DNA of 50,000 nt from Symbiodinium natans (taxonomy: Eukaryota > Sar > Dinophyceae > Suessiales > Symbiodiniaceae). The DNA is taken from NCBI GenBank assembly GCA_905221605.1, contig CAJNDS010002136.1, positions 470,001 through 520,000 on the forward strand. Direction: 5' to 3'. Below are positions 1 to 10,650 of this stretch, piece after piece (positions within the stretch are counted from its first letter, which is position 1; the number at the start of each line of letters is the position of its first letter). The position numbers and the translations under genes were made by a program. The notes beneath the pieces were generated by a model. The model was given only the letters and a program-made list of their open reading frames with translations, had not been told where the DNA came from and made no database searches.

Positions 1-90
1 AAGTGCTCGGTCGCGGCTCTGTTCGGTAGGGAAATCTACGAGGTTGCTCCTCCAGGGGAAGGTCGGATTTCGGACTGGTGACTACCACAG

Positions 91-203
91 CTAGACCCGG
101 GAGTAACCTAGGAATAAAAAGTGTACCCCTTTTTGGTTTTAAGGGGATTATCAGGGAACCCCAACCCTAAAACAAGGAAAAGAGGGCCTACTCCCGGTTC
201 TAG
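91..203. mobile_element. Small inverted-repeat element family B, copy 1
   Basis: Ends CTAGACCCGGGAGTAACC and, on the other strand, CTAGAACCGGGAGTAGGCCC. It shares CCTAGGAATAAA and GGGCCTACT with copies at 12941, 14705 and 18375. MITE-like, about 113 bp, no coding capacity. Confidence 0.75.
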
Positions 204-297
204 ACAGGGAGAAGCCCTGAGAAGCCCTGAGAGCCCCAAAACTTCGCCGCCGAGCGACAAGCCGCCAAAACCTCCACTCCCAACACCCCCTCTCCAC

Positions 298-353
298 CCT
301 AAACCCTAAACCCTAAACCCTAAACCCTAAACCCTAAACCCTAAACCCTAAAC
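298..353 (-). repeat. CCCTAAA telomere-type array
   Basis: Eight perfect units. In this list '-' marks CCCTAAA on the given strand and '+' marks TTTAGGG. Confidence 0.95.
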
Positions 354-432
354 ACCCAACTCCACTCCCAACGGCGTCCTGGCTGCAAGCGCTGCCGTCC
401 CGGTACCCTCCGCCGCCTCCGCGAATTCAATT
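354..432 (-). CDS. Weak candidate exon, minus strand
   Basis: About 80 bases between a CCCTAAA array and a TTTAGGG array. A minus frame reads EFAEAAEGTGTAALAARTPL. Included because the geometry matches stronger cases. Confidence 0.2.
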
Positions 433-435
433 CAA

Positions 436-560
436 GGGGTTTGGGGTTTAGGGTTTGGGGTTCAGGGTTTAGGGTTTGGGGTTCAGGGTTTAGTGTTAGG
501 GTTTAGGGTTTATGGTGTTTGGGGTTGCGGGTTTGGGGTTCAGGGCTTAGGGTTTAGGGG
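436..560 (+). repeat. Degenerate TTTAGGG array
   Basis: Mixture of TTTAGGG, TTTGGGG and TTCAGGG units. Confidence 0.85.
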
Positions 561-892
561 TCAACAGCAAAGAAATAGTTGTTTCGACCTCTGTTGGGGG
601 CGCAGGGGGTTGCTGTCGGCAAGACCGAGGATCTATGTCAAAGCGCTTAGGATTCAGGGTCACCAAACTTGTTTCTCGTGAGCTCTTTGTAGATTAAGTG
701 CGACGGCTACAAACGACCAGAGGTCCATGAATGGAGCAACCTTGTAGTAGATACTTGTAGTAGTTTACAACAGCCTGCTCAGGTGCCGCATTGCTTGTCA
801 CACCCTAAAGCGGTACAACTCTGCGGCCTGGGGTTTGTACCATGCCCCCTTTTTCAGTCTACCTTGCGGGCATGAGCTGAGGCATCATCTCC
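561..892. other. Unique segment, no gene seen
   Basis: Lies between a TTTAGGG array and a CCCTAAA array. It has no convincing frame; probably intron interior. Confidence 0.4.
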
Positions 893-957
893 ACCCTAAA
901 CCCAAAACCCTCAACCCTAAACCCTAAGCCCAAGACCCTAAACCATAAACCCTAAAC
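893..957 (-). repeat. Degenerate CCCTAAA array
   Basis: Imperfect units; the right edge abuts the candidate exon at 958. Confidence 0.8.
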
Positions 958-1063
958 AACCAAGAAGCCCTTTTTTGCAGACTCTCCATGCTCCAAAAGG
1001 CATTTGCTTGGGAACCCAGCCCGTGGCGTGGACGAAGGGGACCTGGCAAAGTACCACCTCACC
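958..1063 (-). CDS. Candidate exon, minus strand
   Basis: GGTCAG acceptor and GGTT|GTTTAGGG donor. The 35 codons include EVVLCQVPFVHATGWVPKQM and are mostly G/C-ending. Arrays lie on both sides. Among the better exon candidates, but not recognised. Confidence 0.45.
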
Positions 1064-1106
1064 CTGACCGCGGAAGTCACCATATGTCACCATGAAGCCC
1101 AAATTT

Positions 1107-1148
1107 GGGTTTAGGGTTTAGGGTTCAGGGTTTAGGGTGTGGGGTTTC
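1107..1148 (+). repeat. Short TTTAGGG array
   Basis: About five units with TTCAGGG and TGTGGGG variants. Confidence 0.85.
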
Positions 1149-1380
1149 AAGGCGATTCAAGGCGTGGGGGATGATGAACATTTGTCCGGTTTGGCTGGAA
1201 AGAACTCTCAGAACCAGGATCCAAAACCCCCCTCTGTTTGCTAGCCACATGCATCGGTGCATCTGCGGAAAACAAGGCGCTGCACGTCGCGGGCGTTGCT
1301 GCTGGGGAGCTCGTCGCCTGGCGAAAAGAATCGAGCGCGTCTTGTTCCGTAAGCCCGAGGCTCAATCACGGCGTGGCATA

Positions 1381-1496
1381 CCCCAAACCCTGAACCCTAA
1401 ACGGTAAACCCTAAACCCTAAACCCTAAACCCCAAACCCTAAACCCTAAACCCTAAACCCCAAACCCTAAACCCTAAACCCTAAACCCTAAGCCCA
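1381..1496 (-). repeat. CCCTAAA array
   Basis: About 16 units with CCCCAAA variants. Confidence 0.93.
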
Positions 1497-1610
1497 TGCA
1501 GAGCATGAAGAGTCCTAAGAGTGGGAGCCCGCCTCGCTCTACGAGTCTCGATTGCAAACTCGATCTCCAAACCCTAAACCTACCTGGACCTACCTCCTAA
1601 GGGTCCTAAG

Positions 1611-1649
1611 CCCTAAACCCTAAACCCTAAACCCTAAACCCTAAACCCT
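1611..1649 (-). repeat. CCCTAAA array
   Basis: Five units. Confidence 0.9.
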
Positions 1650-1715
1650 TGAAGTGCAAGCACAGAAGCATCAAGAACAGCCAGCCCCTAAGTAAGCCTC
1701 CACAACCGTTCTCTC

Positions 1716-1792
1716 GGATGGCCCACAAAACCCTCCGAAAAGTATTCCTGAATATGACCCTCTTAACCCCAAGAAGGGCAACATAAAAACAT
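1716..1792. repeat. Dispersed repeat D, copy 1 (copy 2 at 10766-10842)
   Basis: Both copies start GGATGGCC and share CCCTCCGAAAAGTATTCCTG or a close variant, then AATATGA and CTCTT. Confidence 0.8.
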
Positions 1793-1805
1793 CCCAAGGG
1801 AAGAA

Positions 1806-1932
1806 TTGGCATTTCTACTATTTGCTAAAGAGCCCCCAAAAAATGAAAAATAATAATCCCCATATTACCCTTCTAAGGAAGAGCATTTTCTATTTCTTGG
1901 AGGGTTCTTAAGCAATTGGTAGTTTTTTAACA
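1806..1932. mobile_element. Foldback element with CTACTATTTGCTTAAG-type ends
   Basis: The left end CTACTATTTGCTAAAGAG and the right end CTTAAGCAATTGGTAG are imperfect inverted repeats. They enclose A-rich and T-rich flanks of about 120 bp in total. Related to 6134-6278. Confidence 0.55.
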
Positions 1933-1960
1933 CCCAGAGCATGAAGCCAAACTCCCGCTC

Positions 1961-1976
1961 CCGCGCGCGCGCGCGC
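1961..1976. repeat. (CG)n microsatellite
   Basis: About eight CG dinucleotides. Confidence 0.9.
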
Positions 1977-2069
1977 ACCTTGAAGGGATCCACGAAGAGA
2001 AGGCCCTCCAAGCAGGTGGCCGTCGGGGTTTAGGATTTCAAGACATCTGGCGGGGCTTCCGAGATTAGG

Positions 2070-2157
2070 GGTACCTTATTGGGGTCCTTATTTTCAGGGA
2101 ATCCTACTTATTTGGGGGTCTGTTGTAGGGGTCCCTTATCTATATTCGTAAACTGCC
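2070..2157. repeat. Dispersed repeat C, copy 1 (copy 2 at 48498-48580)
   Basis: Shared blocks: GGGGTACCTT, TTGGGG.CC, AGGGAATCCTACT and GTAGGGGTCCC-like, ending in TCGTAAAC. Confidence 0.75.
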
Positions 2158-2252
2158 ATTTTAAGCCTTAACAGACAGATCTTGTAGGTCTCTGAGGGTG
2201 TAGGTTTTAGGGATTGGGAGTTTTAGGGTTCAGGGTTTCGGGTTTAGGGTCA

Positions 2253-3232
2253 GTTTAAAAGGGCTCTGGGGGTCTTGGGCTCGTAAGTTTCGTCTTCGAG
2301 GGTCTGCTAGGCATCAAGGCATCGGGCAGGGGGACGTTTATGGTTCTCCCCGACTGCAATGGGTCAAGAGCATGCGACTCCAATGCACTGGGGTCCCGGT
2401 TTTCAACGTAAGATACGGGGTCGTGGCACCTTCAGACGTGGCACAGCGCACTTTCGCCCGCGTTCCGTGCGCATTCCGTGTTCAAGCTGCACCCCGCAGA
2501 CCTTGACGCTCGATGTCGCGAAAATGGGCTCTTGACGGCGTCGCTTCGTGCGGGCGCTCCGGGGCAGCAGCCTGTCAAGTCGTTCGGCATCAGGATTGCA
2601 CCTCGGCCCGTCACCCCTGCTGCCCTGGCCGCGAAGTGCAGAACTGTCATCGCTTTTGGGTCTGGATCGGGCTCGTGCACATCGCACTCGCGATGCACCG
2701 TAGCACAAAAGCCTGAACTCGGCGCGGGGGGTTAGATGAAATGGCACATACAGCCGTGCGACGACGAAGAAAACATCGCCATCAGGTCGGCTGCAGCCAA
2801 AAGATTCAAGTCGTCCGGAGAAGCCCCGAAAAATGGCACCCAAGAGAGCTAAGCCTGCATTCGTCATTTGGTCACTAGGTCGCAGGTCGCACCCGAAGGC
2901 TACAAGTCAGCCTCGGCAGGTTCCGAGTCGGGGGCGACGCTTTCCACTGAAGCCTCCCCCACGCGAAGGTACGCCATTCTCCACTATGTTGGACCGCGCA
3001 ACTGAGACAAGCAGGGGAGTTCACGAAGACCGTGGGCAGGCGCCTCCAAACCACATGGTCCACGCATTGCAACCACTCTTCAAGCCATGATATACCCTGA
3101 GAAAGCCCAACAAACCTTCGTAAACCTCTACGAAAAAAGAACCCCCTCCAAAGTTTAAAACCCGACCCCGAACCTCAAAAAAACCATGTCGACCTCGTAC
3201 ACTGCACCTTGATCTTTGGTAGTGAGGGCTGT
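2253..3232. other. Unique ~1-kb segment, no supported gene
   Basis: A frame of 154 codons is open on the minus strand (2867-2403) but its composition is Arg/Ser-rich and overlapping frames are open too. I see no domain; probably intron or spacer. Confidence 0.4.
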
Positions 3233-3304
3233 GCTAAACCCTAAACCCTAAACCCTCAACCCTAAACCCTGAACCCTAAACCCTAACCCCTAAACCCTAA
3301 CCCC
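3233..3304 (-). repeat. CCCTAAA array
   Basis: About ten units with CCCTCAA and CCCTGAA variants. Confidence 0.92.
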
Positions 3305-3346
3305 GAAGGTTGTAGGTAGGGCCGTCGGTTTTCCCAAGCCCTAACC

Positions 3347-3431
3347 CTTGCCGCTTTCGGACCCATAGTTGAGCTGCCCATCAAGGGTTCCAAAGGCTTG
3401 CTGAAGTTCGAGGCTCTGGTCTCCAATGAGC
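3347..3431 (-). CDS. Candidate exon, minus strand
   Basis: TTTTTAAG acceptor and GGCAAG|GGTTAGGG donor, next to the array at 3233-3304. A minus frame contains GDQSLELQQAFGTLDGQLN. A plus-strand frame is also open, so the strand is uncertain. Confidence 0.3.
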
Positions 3432-3456
3432 CTTAAAAATTCGCAATTATTGCTAA

Positions 3457-3600
3457 TATTACTATTATGATTTTTATGATTTTTATTACTATTACTATTA
3501 CTACTACTATTCCTATTACTATTCCTATTACTATTACTATTACTATTACCATTACCATTACTATTACTATTACTATTACTATTGCTATTGCTATTGCTAT

Positions 3601-3643
<43 letters not shown>

Positions 3644-3644
3644 G

Positions 3645-3728
<84 letters not shown>

Positions 3729-3776
3729 TTACTTCTACTACTTATACTACTGCTACTGCTACTACTACTACTACTA

Positions 3777-3862
<86 letters not shown>

Positions 3863-4135
3863 CTACTCCTACTCCTACTCCTACTGCTACTGCTACTGCT
3901 ACTGCTACTGCTACTGCTACTGCTACTGCTACTTCTACTGCTACTGCTACTGCTACTGCTACTGCTACTGCTACTGCTACTGCTACTGCTACTGCTACTG
4001 CTACTGCTACTGCTACTGCTACTGCTACTGCTACTGCTACTGCTACTGCTACTGCTACTGCTACTATTACTACTACTATTACTATTACTATTACTATTAC
4101 TATTACTATTATTATTACTATTACTATTCTTATTA
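3457..4135. repeat. Compound triplet microsatellite, ~680 bp
   Basis: Ordered blocks: ATT/ACT, pure ACT, a one-base phase change near 3776, ACT again, ACTCCT, a long ACTGCT block (about 3885-4065), then ATTACT again. Long Thr, Leu or Tyr frames here are artefacts. Confidence 0.98.
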
Positions 4136-4258
4136 AATTGAAAAAGCTTAAGGCTCAGAACCTCCGACCTTCGCCAGCGGTCTAGAAACCAAAATGCTCT
4201 CTTGGGGTGCTGAGGCTCACAAAACTTCTTAGGGCTCCGGGCATTCCTAGGTTGATGC

Positions 4259-4319
4259 TCCTAAACCCTAAACCCTAAACCCTAAACCCTAAACCCTAAA
4301 CCCTAAACCCTAAACCCTA
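4259..4319 (-). repeat. CCCTAAA array
   Basis: Eight near-perfect units. Confidence 0.95.
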
Positions 4320-4379
4320 TGTGGCTAAATACGAAAGTTGAAGTTTGCATGACCTGTCGAACCACAGGTCGACGCAGAG
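4317..4379 (-). CDS. Candidate exon, minus strand
   Basis: A 63-base segment between inverted arrays with ATGAG acceptor and ATAG|GGTTTAGG donor. It reads LCVDLWFDRSCKLQLSYLAT. Confidence 0.3.
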   Translation of the reverse strand, partial: LCVDLWFDRSCKLQLSYLAT

Positions 4380-4392
4380 CTCATGGTTTTAG

Positions 4393-4465
4393 AGGGTTTA
4401 GGGTTTAGGGTTTAGGGTTTAGGGTTTAGAGTTTAGGGTTTAGGGTTTAGAGTTTAGGGTTTAGG
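4393..4465 (+). repeat. TTTAGGG array
   Basis: Ten units with TTTAGAG variants. Confidence 0.93.
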
Positions 4466-5121
4466 CCTTCGGAGACGTGTTCAGATGTGGTGTTCAGGCC
4501 TGGATGAGCAGGGGTTGCCGGTCTTAAGTTGAGAAGAGCGAAGAAGTAAATGCAGCATGGAAAAATTCCGTACGCATGTGTGCCATATAGGCGTCGCAGC
4601 TGCCGCTGGCAGCTGTATGTGTAGGTGCATGCACCAGTTGCCATGGAAGCGTTTTGACAATGATGGCGTTTCCGAAAACTTTCGAACCGTAAAGCGAGAT
4701 CTGCGCACAAGGGAGAGGCACGGTCGATTGAATTGTTCGGGGCCTCGCTGCCGTAATGCTAACAGTGTTGTAGATATTCGTACCCGAGCACGCGAAAGAA
4801 GCACGTCATGTCGTGGTAGCTATCATGCGACTCCACTTAGTATTCAACTGACATCCACAAGGCAGTGGCAGCAGACAAAAAATGCATCTGAAAAACACAA
4901 AGCACGTGCAGAACGCGGGCAGGGCTGGGGTTGACTTATTTCAATCGCAACGCTGGAAGATGGCAGAAAAGAAAAAGAACTGAGCAGATCCGGCAGTGAA
5001 GGCACAGAGCAAAGCCAAAGCAAAAACCAGCAAAGCGCTACTTGCGCAAAGCAGGCAGGCAGCCAAACCCCTGAAACCCCTGAAGCAAGCCCGGTACCGT
5101 CAACTCCGGATGCTGACACAG
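4466..5121. other. Unique segment, no supported gene
   Basis: Open frames on both strands overlap without domain features. It lies between a TTTAGGG and a CCCTAAA array. Confidence 0.4.
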
Positions 5122-5218
5122 AACCCTAAACCCTAAACCCTAAACCCTAAACCCTAAACCCTAAACCCTGAACCCTGAACCCTGAACCCTGAACCCTGAA
5201 CCCTAACCCCTAAACCCA
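5122..5218 (-). repeat. CCCTAAA array grading into CCCTGAA
   Basis: About six CCCTAAA units followed by about five CCCTGAA units, so a variant has been amplified locally. Confidence 0.93.
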
Positions 5219-5729
5219 AAAAATCCCGTGATTGGGCAACTCGAAGCAGCGCCCCTTGAATCTCAGCCCCAAACCAAAAAAGGAAGGGTGCCCATGCCTC
5301 ATTCCCTACGAGGGGGGGCGCACCTGTTTTGCGACAGGAGAGTCCCAGGGTACTTTCCACCTGGCAACAAAATCGCTTAAGGGCGGCCGAAGTGAAGAGA
5401 GCAGAAATCGTCGCATTTGTAGAGGCAGCAGCATCGTTGGTATAGTAGCACGGGCCATGGCAGAAGTTGCGGCGGAAACTTCTGTGGCCACAGCAGGTTA
5501 GCAGCAGTGGTGACCATGGCGATTTCGTGCGATCCAAATTAAGTTCACAAGCTAGTGCACACAGAAACCCTCATTGTCTTCACGCTTAAATTAGTGGCAG
5601 CGACAGTGGCAGCGGATGCCTTAATTCACGACACGAAGCCCCACGGATCCGCACACGGGTTGTGGCTCCCGGCAAACAGCATCATCCCAGCGAGTATGCA
5701 ACAACACCTCCAAACTTCAACTGCTACCC
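5219..5729. other. Unique segment, no supported gene
   Basis: A minus-strand stretch next to the array (EIQGALLRVAQSRDF, near 5220-5270) could be an exon end, but splice sites are unclear. Confidence 0.3.
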
Positions 5730-5796
5730 CCAACCCTAAACCCTAAAACTAAACCCGAAACCCGAAACCCTAAACCCGAAACCCTAAACTCTAAAC
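5730..5796 (-). repeat. Degenerate CCCTAAA/CCCGAAA array
   Basis: About nine imperfect units. Confidence 0.85.
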
Positions 5797-5930
5797 AGTC
5801 CGAGCCAAGCATCTAAGCCCACAGCTCTCAACAGCAACCGACAGGAGGTGTGGCACGCCCAAACGTCGAGTCAAAGAAAGGCCTCTGCACTCGAAGCCTT
5901 ACTCCCAACCACCCTCAAAAAATCCCAAGA

Positions 5931-5967
5931 CCCTAAACTCTAAACCCTAAACCCTAAACCCTAAACC
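5931..5967 (-). repeat. CCCTAAA array
   Basis: Five units. Confidence 0.9.
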
Positions 5968-5987
5968 TCCGAAGGGAGTTGAACCCA

Positions 5988-6013
5988 CCCCCCCCCCCCC
6001 AAAAAAAAAAAAA
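5988..6013. repeat. Poly-C/poly-A homopolymer pair
   Basis: About 13 C followed by 13 A. Confidence 0.95.
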
Positions 6014-6133
6014 TAATACAAAAAAAACTCAGTCGAACTGTAGCCCTAAACACCCAACCCGACTTCTGAGCTTGCAAACGGCTCAAGTTGACCCAGGCTG
6101 CCATTCCATAATGGAACTCGCAAAAATTGAGCC

Positions 6134-6278
6134 CTTGACTACTACTTGCTTAAGAACCCCCCCCCCAAAAAAAAAACATTCTTCCTTATAAGGGCAATAT
6201 AGGGATTGATATGTTTTTTTTTTTTTTTTGGGGGGGGGGGGGGGTGGGGGGGGTCTTAAGCAAATAGTAGTTGACTAG
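6134..6278. mobile_element. Foldback element with homopolymer arms
   Basis: Left arm GACTACTACTTGCTTAAGAA then C-run and A-run. The right arm is its imperfect reverse complement: T-run, G-run, then CTTAAGCAAATAGTAGTTGA. A 6520-6560 fragment (GATTTGCTTAAGAACC) and 1806-1932 belong to the same family. Confidence 0.65.
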
Positions 6279-7419
6279 GGGCCCAAACGATCACATAAGC
6301 ATAAGGACTCTACAAACATGGCTCTCCAGGATCCCCCTTCTCGGGCCCTTCTACCCCAACAGCAGGATCCTTCTGTTTATGTGGTTTCTTGGGGCCCCAA
6401 ACTGACCTGCCCTTCGAAGCGGCAGGGCCGCACTCAGAAAGGATGCTCAGGATGTGTACTACTCTGCTTGTTCGGTGATTTTTTTCGGGTATTCGGATGT
6501 GCTCGGGCCTCTACAAACTACGATTTGCTTAAGAACCTCCAAAAAAAATTAGTCCCGTTTAACCCTTATAAGGACAAATGTTTGTGCTTTTTGAGCCGTT
6601 GGTAGCAAAGAGTGTTGAAGCAAAAGCTGCAAGCCTCCGCCCTTCCCCGGCGGTGGCGCGGCTTGTGATCGTGCAGATCAAGGTTCGAGTAACATAGGAG
6701 CCGGAATAGTTACTAGCAGTATTCCCTTCTGGTCCCTGTATAAGTATACTACAATAACCCCCAAAACCGTCTTCTACTTATTTAGTACGCCAACACACCA
6801 CACACTCCCCGGGTAAGAAGAGCCAGCGCAGAGTAAGGGGTGACTTTGCCGAAGTGGAGATGTCCTAACATGAGCTCCATGTGACCAGTTCTCCGAAATA
6901 GCGTTCTGTCGGACGGGCACCCGAAGCGCAAGGGATGTAAAGAATTCTCCGGCTGGTTCAATAAACTGCATAATCAAAGTAGGGGTCATTCCTCGACCCG
7001 ATGGAAGAGTCCGTAGGAACATATAACATATCCATGGTTTGCCGTTGTCTGCAGTGAGGCGCGCATGCCTTCAGCCCAGATAGCTGCTCGTTCCAGTTGA
7101 GCGCCTGAACAATGTCTTTTCTGAAGTTTCTGGTGTGCTTGAAGATGGAGCCTGCCCGCAAGTGTTGGGACACCATGGTCAGCGCAGAGTGCGCGCACGT
7201 GCGTACGCGAAGCAAAAACTCTTAAAGTTGCACGGTCCCTTAATCTGGGCCCTTAAAAGGGGACCCCTTACATACCCCTTATATCCCTATACAACCCGCG
7301 GGCCCATACATCAGAAGCCTTTAAAGAGGGTAAGGGACCACATGGGACCATGAAACTGCCCTTGGAAAAGCTTGTTGTCCACCCATCTTGTTTATGAGCC
7401 CGGGGTTGAAACACCCAAG
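6279..7419. other. Unique segment, no supported gene
   Basis: Contains a solo end of the CTTAAG foldback family near 6510-6570 and GGGACC-rich pieces near 7230-7350. Frames are short and overlap on both strands. Confidence 0.4.
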
Positions 7420-7479
7420 GATTTAGGGTTTAGGGCTCAGGGTGTAGGGTTTAGGATTTAGGGTTTAGGGTTTGGGGTC
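7420..7479 (+). repeat. Degenerate TTTAGGG array
   Basis: About eight imperfect units. Confidence 0.85.
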
Positions 7480-7941
7480 CCAGGGTGCCGCCGGCTAACA
7501 CTTGAGAAAGCGCAGGGTGGTAGATCCAGTCTTGCAAAGTGCAAGAGCAGAGAAGAGCCATGTGGTGGTTACCCTAAATCATGGTCCCTTCTTGGGGTCC
7601 TTATTGGAAGGCGGCCCCTCTTGCCCCTCTTTTTTTCGGGATCCAAAAAGGGACCCTGATTTTCAGAAGTGGCCATGTACTCCAAAGCCCCTGAGAGCCG
7701 GCCATGTGCTCCAAGGCTGGTTTTGAGGAAGCCAAGGGGCTTTGTAGGAGGGAAATCTCTTGAATTCTTAAATCTCTTGATTTCTTCAACCCACCTCCCT
7801 AGTATCTGTATAGTCCCTCTAAAGGGAACTAGTTAAGGCCTACACACCAAACCGGCCCGCGGTGCCCGGTTCGGGGTGGCTGCGGCGAGTTGGACGGACA
7901 TCGTGCCCACACCTCTCGGCAGCTTTCGAGGGATTCTTGTG
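7480..7941. other. Unique segment; possible minus-strand exon near 7850-7935
   Basis: Just left of the next TTTAGGG array a minus frame reads ESLESCREVWARCPSN and ends near TTTG|GTGTGTAGG, which is donor-like. The remainder shows no gene. Confidence 0.25.
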
Positions 7942-8095
7942 TAGGGTTTAGGGTTTAGGGTGTAGGGTTTAGGGTGTAGGGTTTAGGGTGTAGGGTTTAG
8001 GGTTTAGGGTTTAGGGTTTAGGGTGTTGGGTTTAGGGTGTTGGGTTTTGGGTTTTGGGTTTCGGGTTTTGGGTTTTGGGTTTTGGGTCTTTAGGC
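7942..8095 (+). repeat. TTTAGGG array grading into TTTTGGG
   Basis: Alternating TTTAGGG and TGTAGGG units, then TTTTGGG/TTTCGGG. Confidence 0.93.
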
Positions 8096-9702
8096 CCTGT
8101 AGTTGTTTTCGTGCTTAGGGGGAGGTTTAGGGCCCGGGTTCAAGGCTTTTGGGGGTTTCCGGAAGCTTTCGTAACCTTGACGCCTTGCGGATTCAGCGCT
8201 GTGAGGATTCAGGGGGCCCGGAGCCTCCCGGAGGGGTTCTGAGGGAGCGGAAAGATGACAACAGAGCCCGAGCAAGATTCTGAGGGCTCGAGGTTGATTG
8301 AGGTCAGAAAATCTGGAAGCATAGCCCCCCTAAAAAGCCTGTTTTTTTTTGGGAATCCGGGACATGCGCTTACAGGGGGTTCGGGTTTTTTTCAAGTCCA
8401 AGCCCTGCCTGGGTCCCGCCGACCCGGTCACCAAACCACCACCCGGAGAAGTCGTTCCCATCCTCGGACGATGCCCGTGGAGGGATTTCGTGGCACAGGT
8501 TCCCGAAACGAAAGACCATACCGAAACCCTAAACCCTAAACCCCCTCTGCCCTAGACCTCTCAATGACTCTCAGAACCGAATGCTGCCACCCTAGGGCCC
8601 CTAGGCCCGAAACAGCCTTTGAAAGCAAGGCCTTCGGGTCCTAAGCAGGCACAAGCCTGAATCTACAAGTTGATGGGGTTGGCGAACCGGGTGCTTCGCT
8701 GAAATCTCACGGGACCGCATCGGGGGATAGGGACAGAAGCTCCAGTAAAGCCCTGCACCCTCAACAGAAGGCCCTAAGTGAGGGCCCTGGGATTGCTTCT
8801 ACCTTAAGGGGTCGCAGGGTCGTAGCCTTTGGGGTCTGCGGTTTAGGGACAACGCATTTAAGATGCATCGGGTTTCGGGGTAGCAACCTCATAAAGCTCT
8901 GAAACCAAAAGTCTGCGACCTCTTTCCGTCCCAAGCAGCTCTATTGTCCCAGTAGTACAGGAAGACCTTCCCAGGAGCGAGGCTTAGCGTCACAAAGTCT
9001 TAAAGGGTGACCACTACGCTTCCTAACTTTTGCTTCAAGCCCTCGGGTGGGGATGGTTGCGTACGAACCTCGGGGCTCCCCCCCCCCCCTTGCAGAGAGG
9101 GGAGCTCCCTGATAAATCAAAGGGGGGGCGCTTCTCCCTTACGCCAAAGAAAGGGGGGCGTTAAGGGATTGGACCCTAAAGTCCAAAGCAACAATCCTAC
9201 ACTCTTATGCCCTTGGGTTAGATTGCTGTTGAGCTAAGAGTTGGACTGGGATGGGGCTGGTTCAGGCTTCAGGGGAGCTAGTCAGGGTGCAGGATTTGAG
9301 CGTGTAAGGTTCAGGGTTCAGGTTTGAGAAGGGTTCCTCCTAGTGTATTTCGGCTTGCTGCTTTGCCTTGCTTTGCTTGAAGCGCATGCGAACCATGTGT
9401 GGTACCACAGGCGGGCGCACTTTGCCTAGACCTGCAGGGGCCTCCCAGTGCAGCTCAACGCCACCCTATCTCCATCCAACCCTGCGACACGAAGCTTTTG
9501 ACCGTAATGTAGGAGGCTGAATAGTTAGAAGAAGTTTGGGAGGTTTTTATAGTATAAATATAAAGGGACCGCAAGGGAATATGATCAGTAATTCTTCCGA
9601 CCCCTATAACCCGACCGACAAGACCGACCGACAAGAGCAAACTCTCTGGACAGCGACCCGCATCGACTTGACGACCAGAAGGCGCGCATGAGGAATCTTC
9701 CA
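8096..9702. other. Unique segment with a short CCCTAAA array
   Basis: Three CCCTAAA units at 8522-8544. A block at 9586-9608 (GTAATTCTTCCGACCCCTAT) recurs at 17636-17655. No supported gene. Confidence 0.4.
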
Positions 9703-9752
9703 AAACCCTAAACCCTAAACCCTAAACCCTAAACCCTAAACCCTAAACCCGC
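9703..9752 (-). repeat. CCCTAAA array
   Basis: Seven units; a short degenerate TTTAGGG stretch follows at 9776-9815. Confidence 0.93.
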
Positions 9753-9888
9753 TGCAAACAAAAACAGAGCACGCCTTAGGGTTCAGGATTTAGGGTTCAG
9801 CGGGGTTTGGGGCTTAGAGAAAGAGAAGCCGAGCACAGCAGCCCCAAACTCTCGACGCGGCTGCCAGGGCAGAAGAAACCAGGCGCCT

Positions 9889-10028
9889 ACCCCTAAACCC
9901 TAAACCCTAAACCCTAAACCCTAAACCCTAAACCCTAAACCCCAGACCCTAAACCCTAAACCCTAAAGCCTAAAAAGCCTAAACCCTAAACCCTAAACCC
10001 TGAAGCCTAAACCTTAAACCCTAAACTC
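9889..10028 (-). repeat. CCCTAAA array
   Basis: About 18 units with AAGCCTAAA variants in the second half. Confidence 0.94.
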
Positions 10029-10118
10029 TAAAGCCAAAAGGCAACGCCAACAAAAACATCCGTCGGGCGGCCTTTATCTCCTCGTGCCCAGGGATTTTCT
10101 GGAGCTTCTGATAGAACC
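10029..10118 (-). CDS. Candidate exon, minus strand
   Basis: Thirty open codons with protein-like composition (YQKLQKIPGHEEIKAARRM). Flanked by CCCTAAA on the left and TTTAGGG on the right. Splice sites not resolved. Confidence 0.35.
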
Positions 10119-10120
10119 TC

Positions 10121-10182
10121 GTAGGGTTTAGGGTTTGGGGTGTGGGGTTTAGGGTTTAGGGTTCAGGGTTCAGGGCTCAGGA
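10121..10182 (+). repeat. Degenerate TTTAGGG array
   Basis: About eight units with TGTGGGG and TTCAGGG variants. Confidence 0.88.
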
Positions 10183-10184
10183 AC

Positions 10185-10304
10185 TGCTCGGGCATGTAAA
10201 GGAGGGCCCTTTTTGCCCACCCAGTAGCCAAGGGATGTCGGGGCGTGTGTTGGCTTCAGCTTGGGCAGGATTTGGGGCTTTTGGATCTTTTGGGCTTTTC
10301 TCTG
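10185..10304 (-). CDS. Candidate exon, minus strand
   Basis: About 40 open codons between two TTTAGGG-type arrays (contains LKPTHAPTSLGYWVGKKG). Splice sites not resolved. Confidence 0.3.
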
Positions 10305-10406
10305 GAGGGTTTAGGGTTTAGGGTTCAAATCTCAGGGTTCAGGGTTCAGGGTTTAGAGTTTGGGGTTTAGGGTTTAGGGCCTAGGGTTTAGGGTTTAGGG
10401 TTTAGG
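10305..10406 (+). repeat. TTTAGGG array
   Basis: About 13 units interrupted by CAAATCTC. Confidence 0.9.
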
Positions 10407-10503
10407 CTGAAAGCAAAGCCTCAACGCCAAGCACTGAACCTGAACCCTGGTTCTCTGAGAAAGCTCCCCAACCTCACTGTTCCAAACACCGCGAGCACGC
10501 GAA

Positions 10504-10650
10504 CGGGTTTGGGGCTGAGGGTTCAGGGTTCAGGGTATAGCAATGAATGTAATGAAATTCATACTAAGGGCTAGGAAGAAGACTATAATGTCTGTCTCCA
10601 CAGGGTTTAGGGTTCAGGGTTCAGGGTTCAGGGTATAGGGTGTACGGGAA
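10504..10650 (+). repeat. Two short TTCAGGG-rich arrays
   Basis: 10504-10540 and 10603-10650 hold TTCAGGG-type units around a 62-base unique segment. That segment reads as a hydrophobic minus-strand stretch (IIVFFLALSMNFITFIAIP), possibly an exon. Confidence 0.7.

Noticed and set aside
298-353. A true chromosome end
   Set aside because: Arrays alternate in orientation dozens of times with unique sequence between them; none but the right-edge array could be terminal, and that cannot be judged from the window.
3467-4141. Long Thr/Leu and Leu/Tyr frames over the triplet array
   Set aside because: Pure microsatellite translation; no start context, domain or flanking gene.
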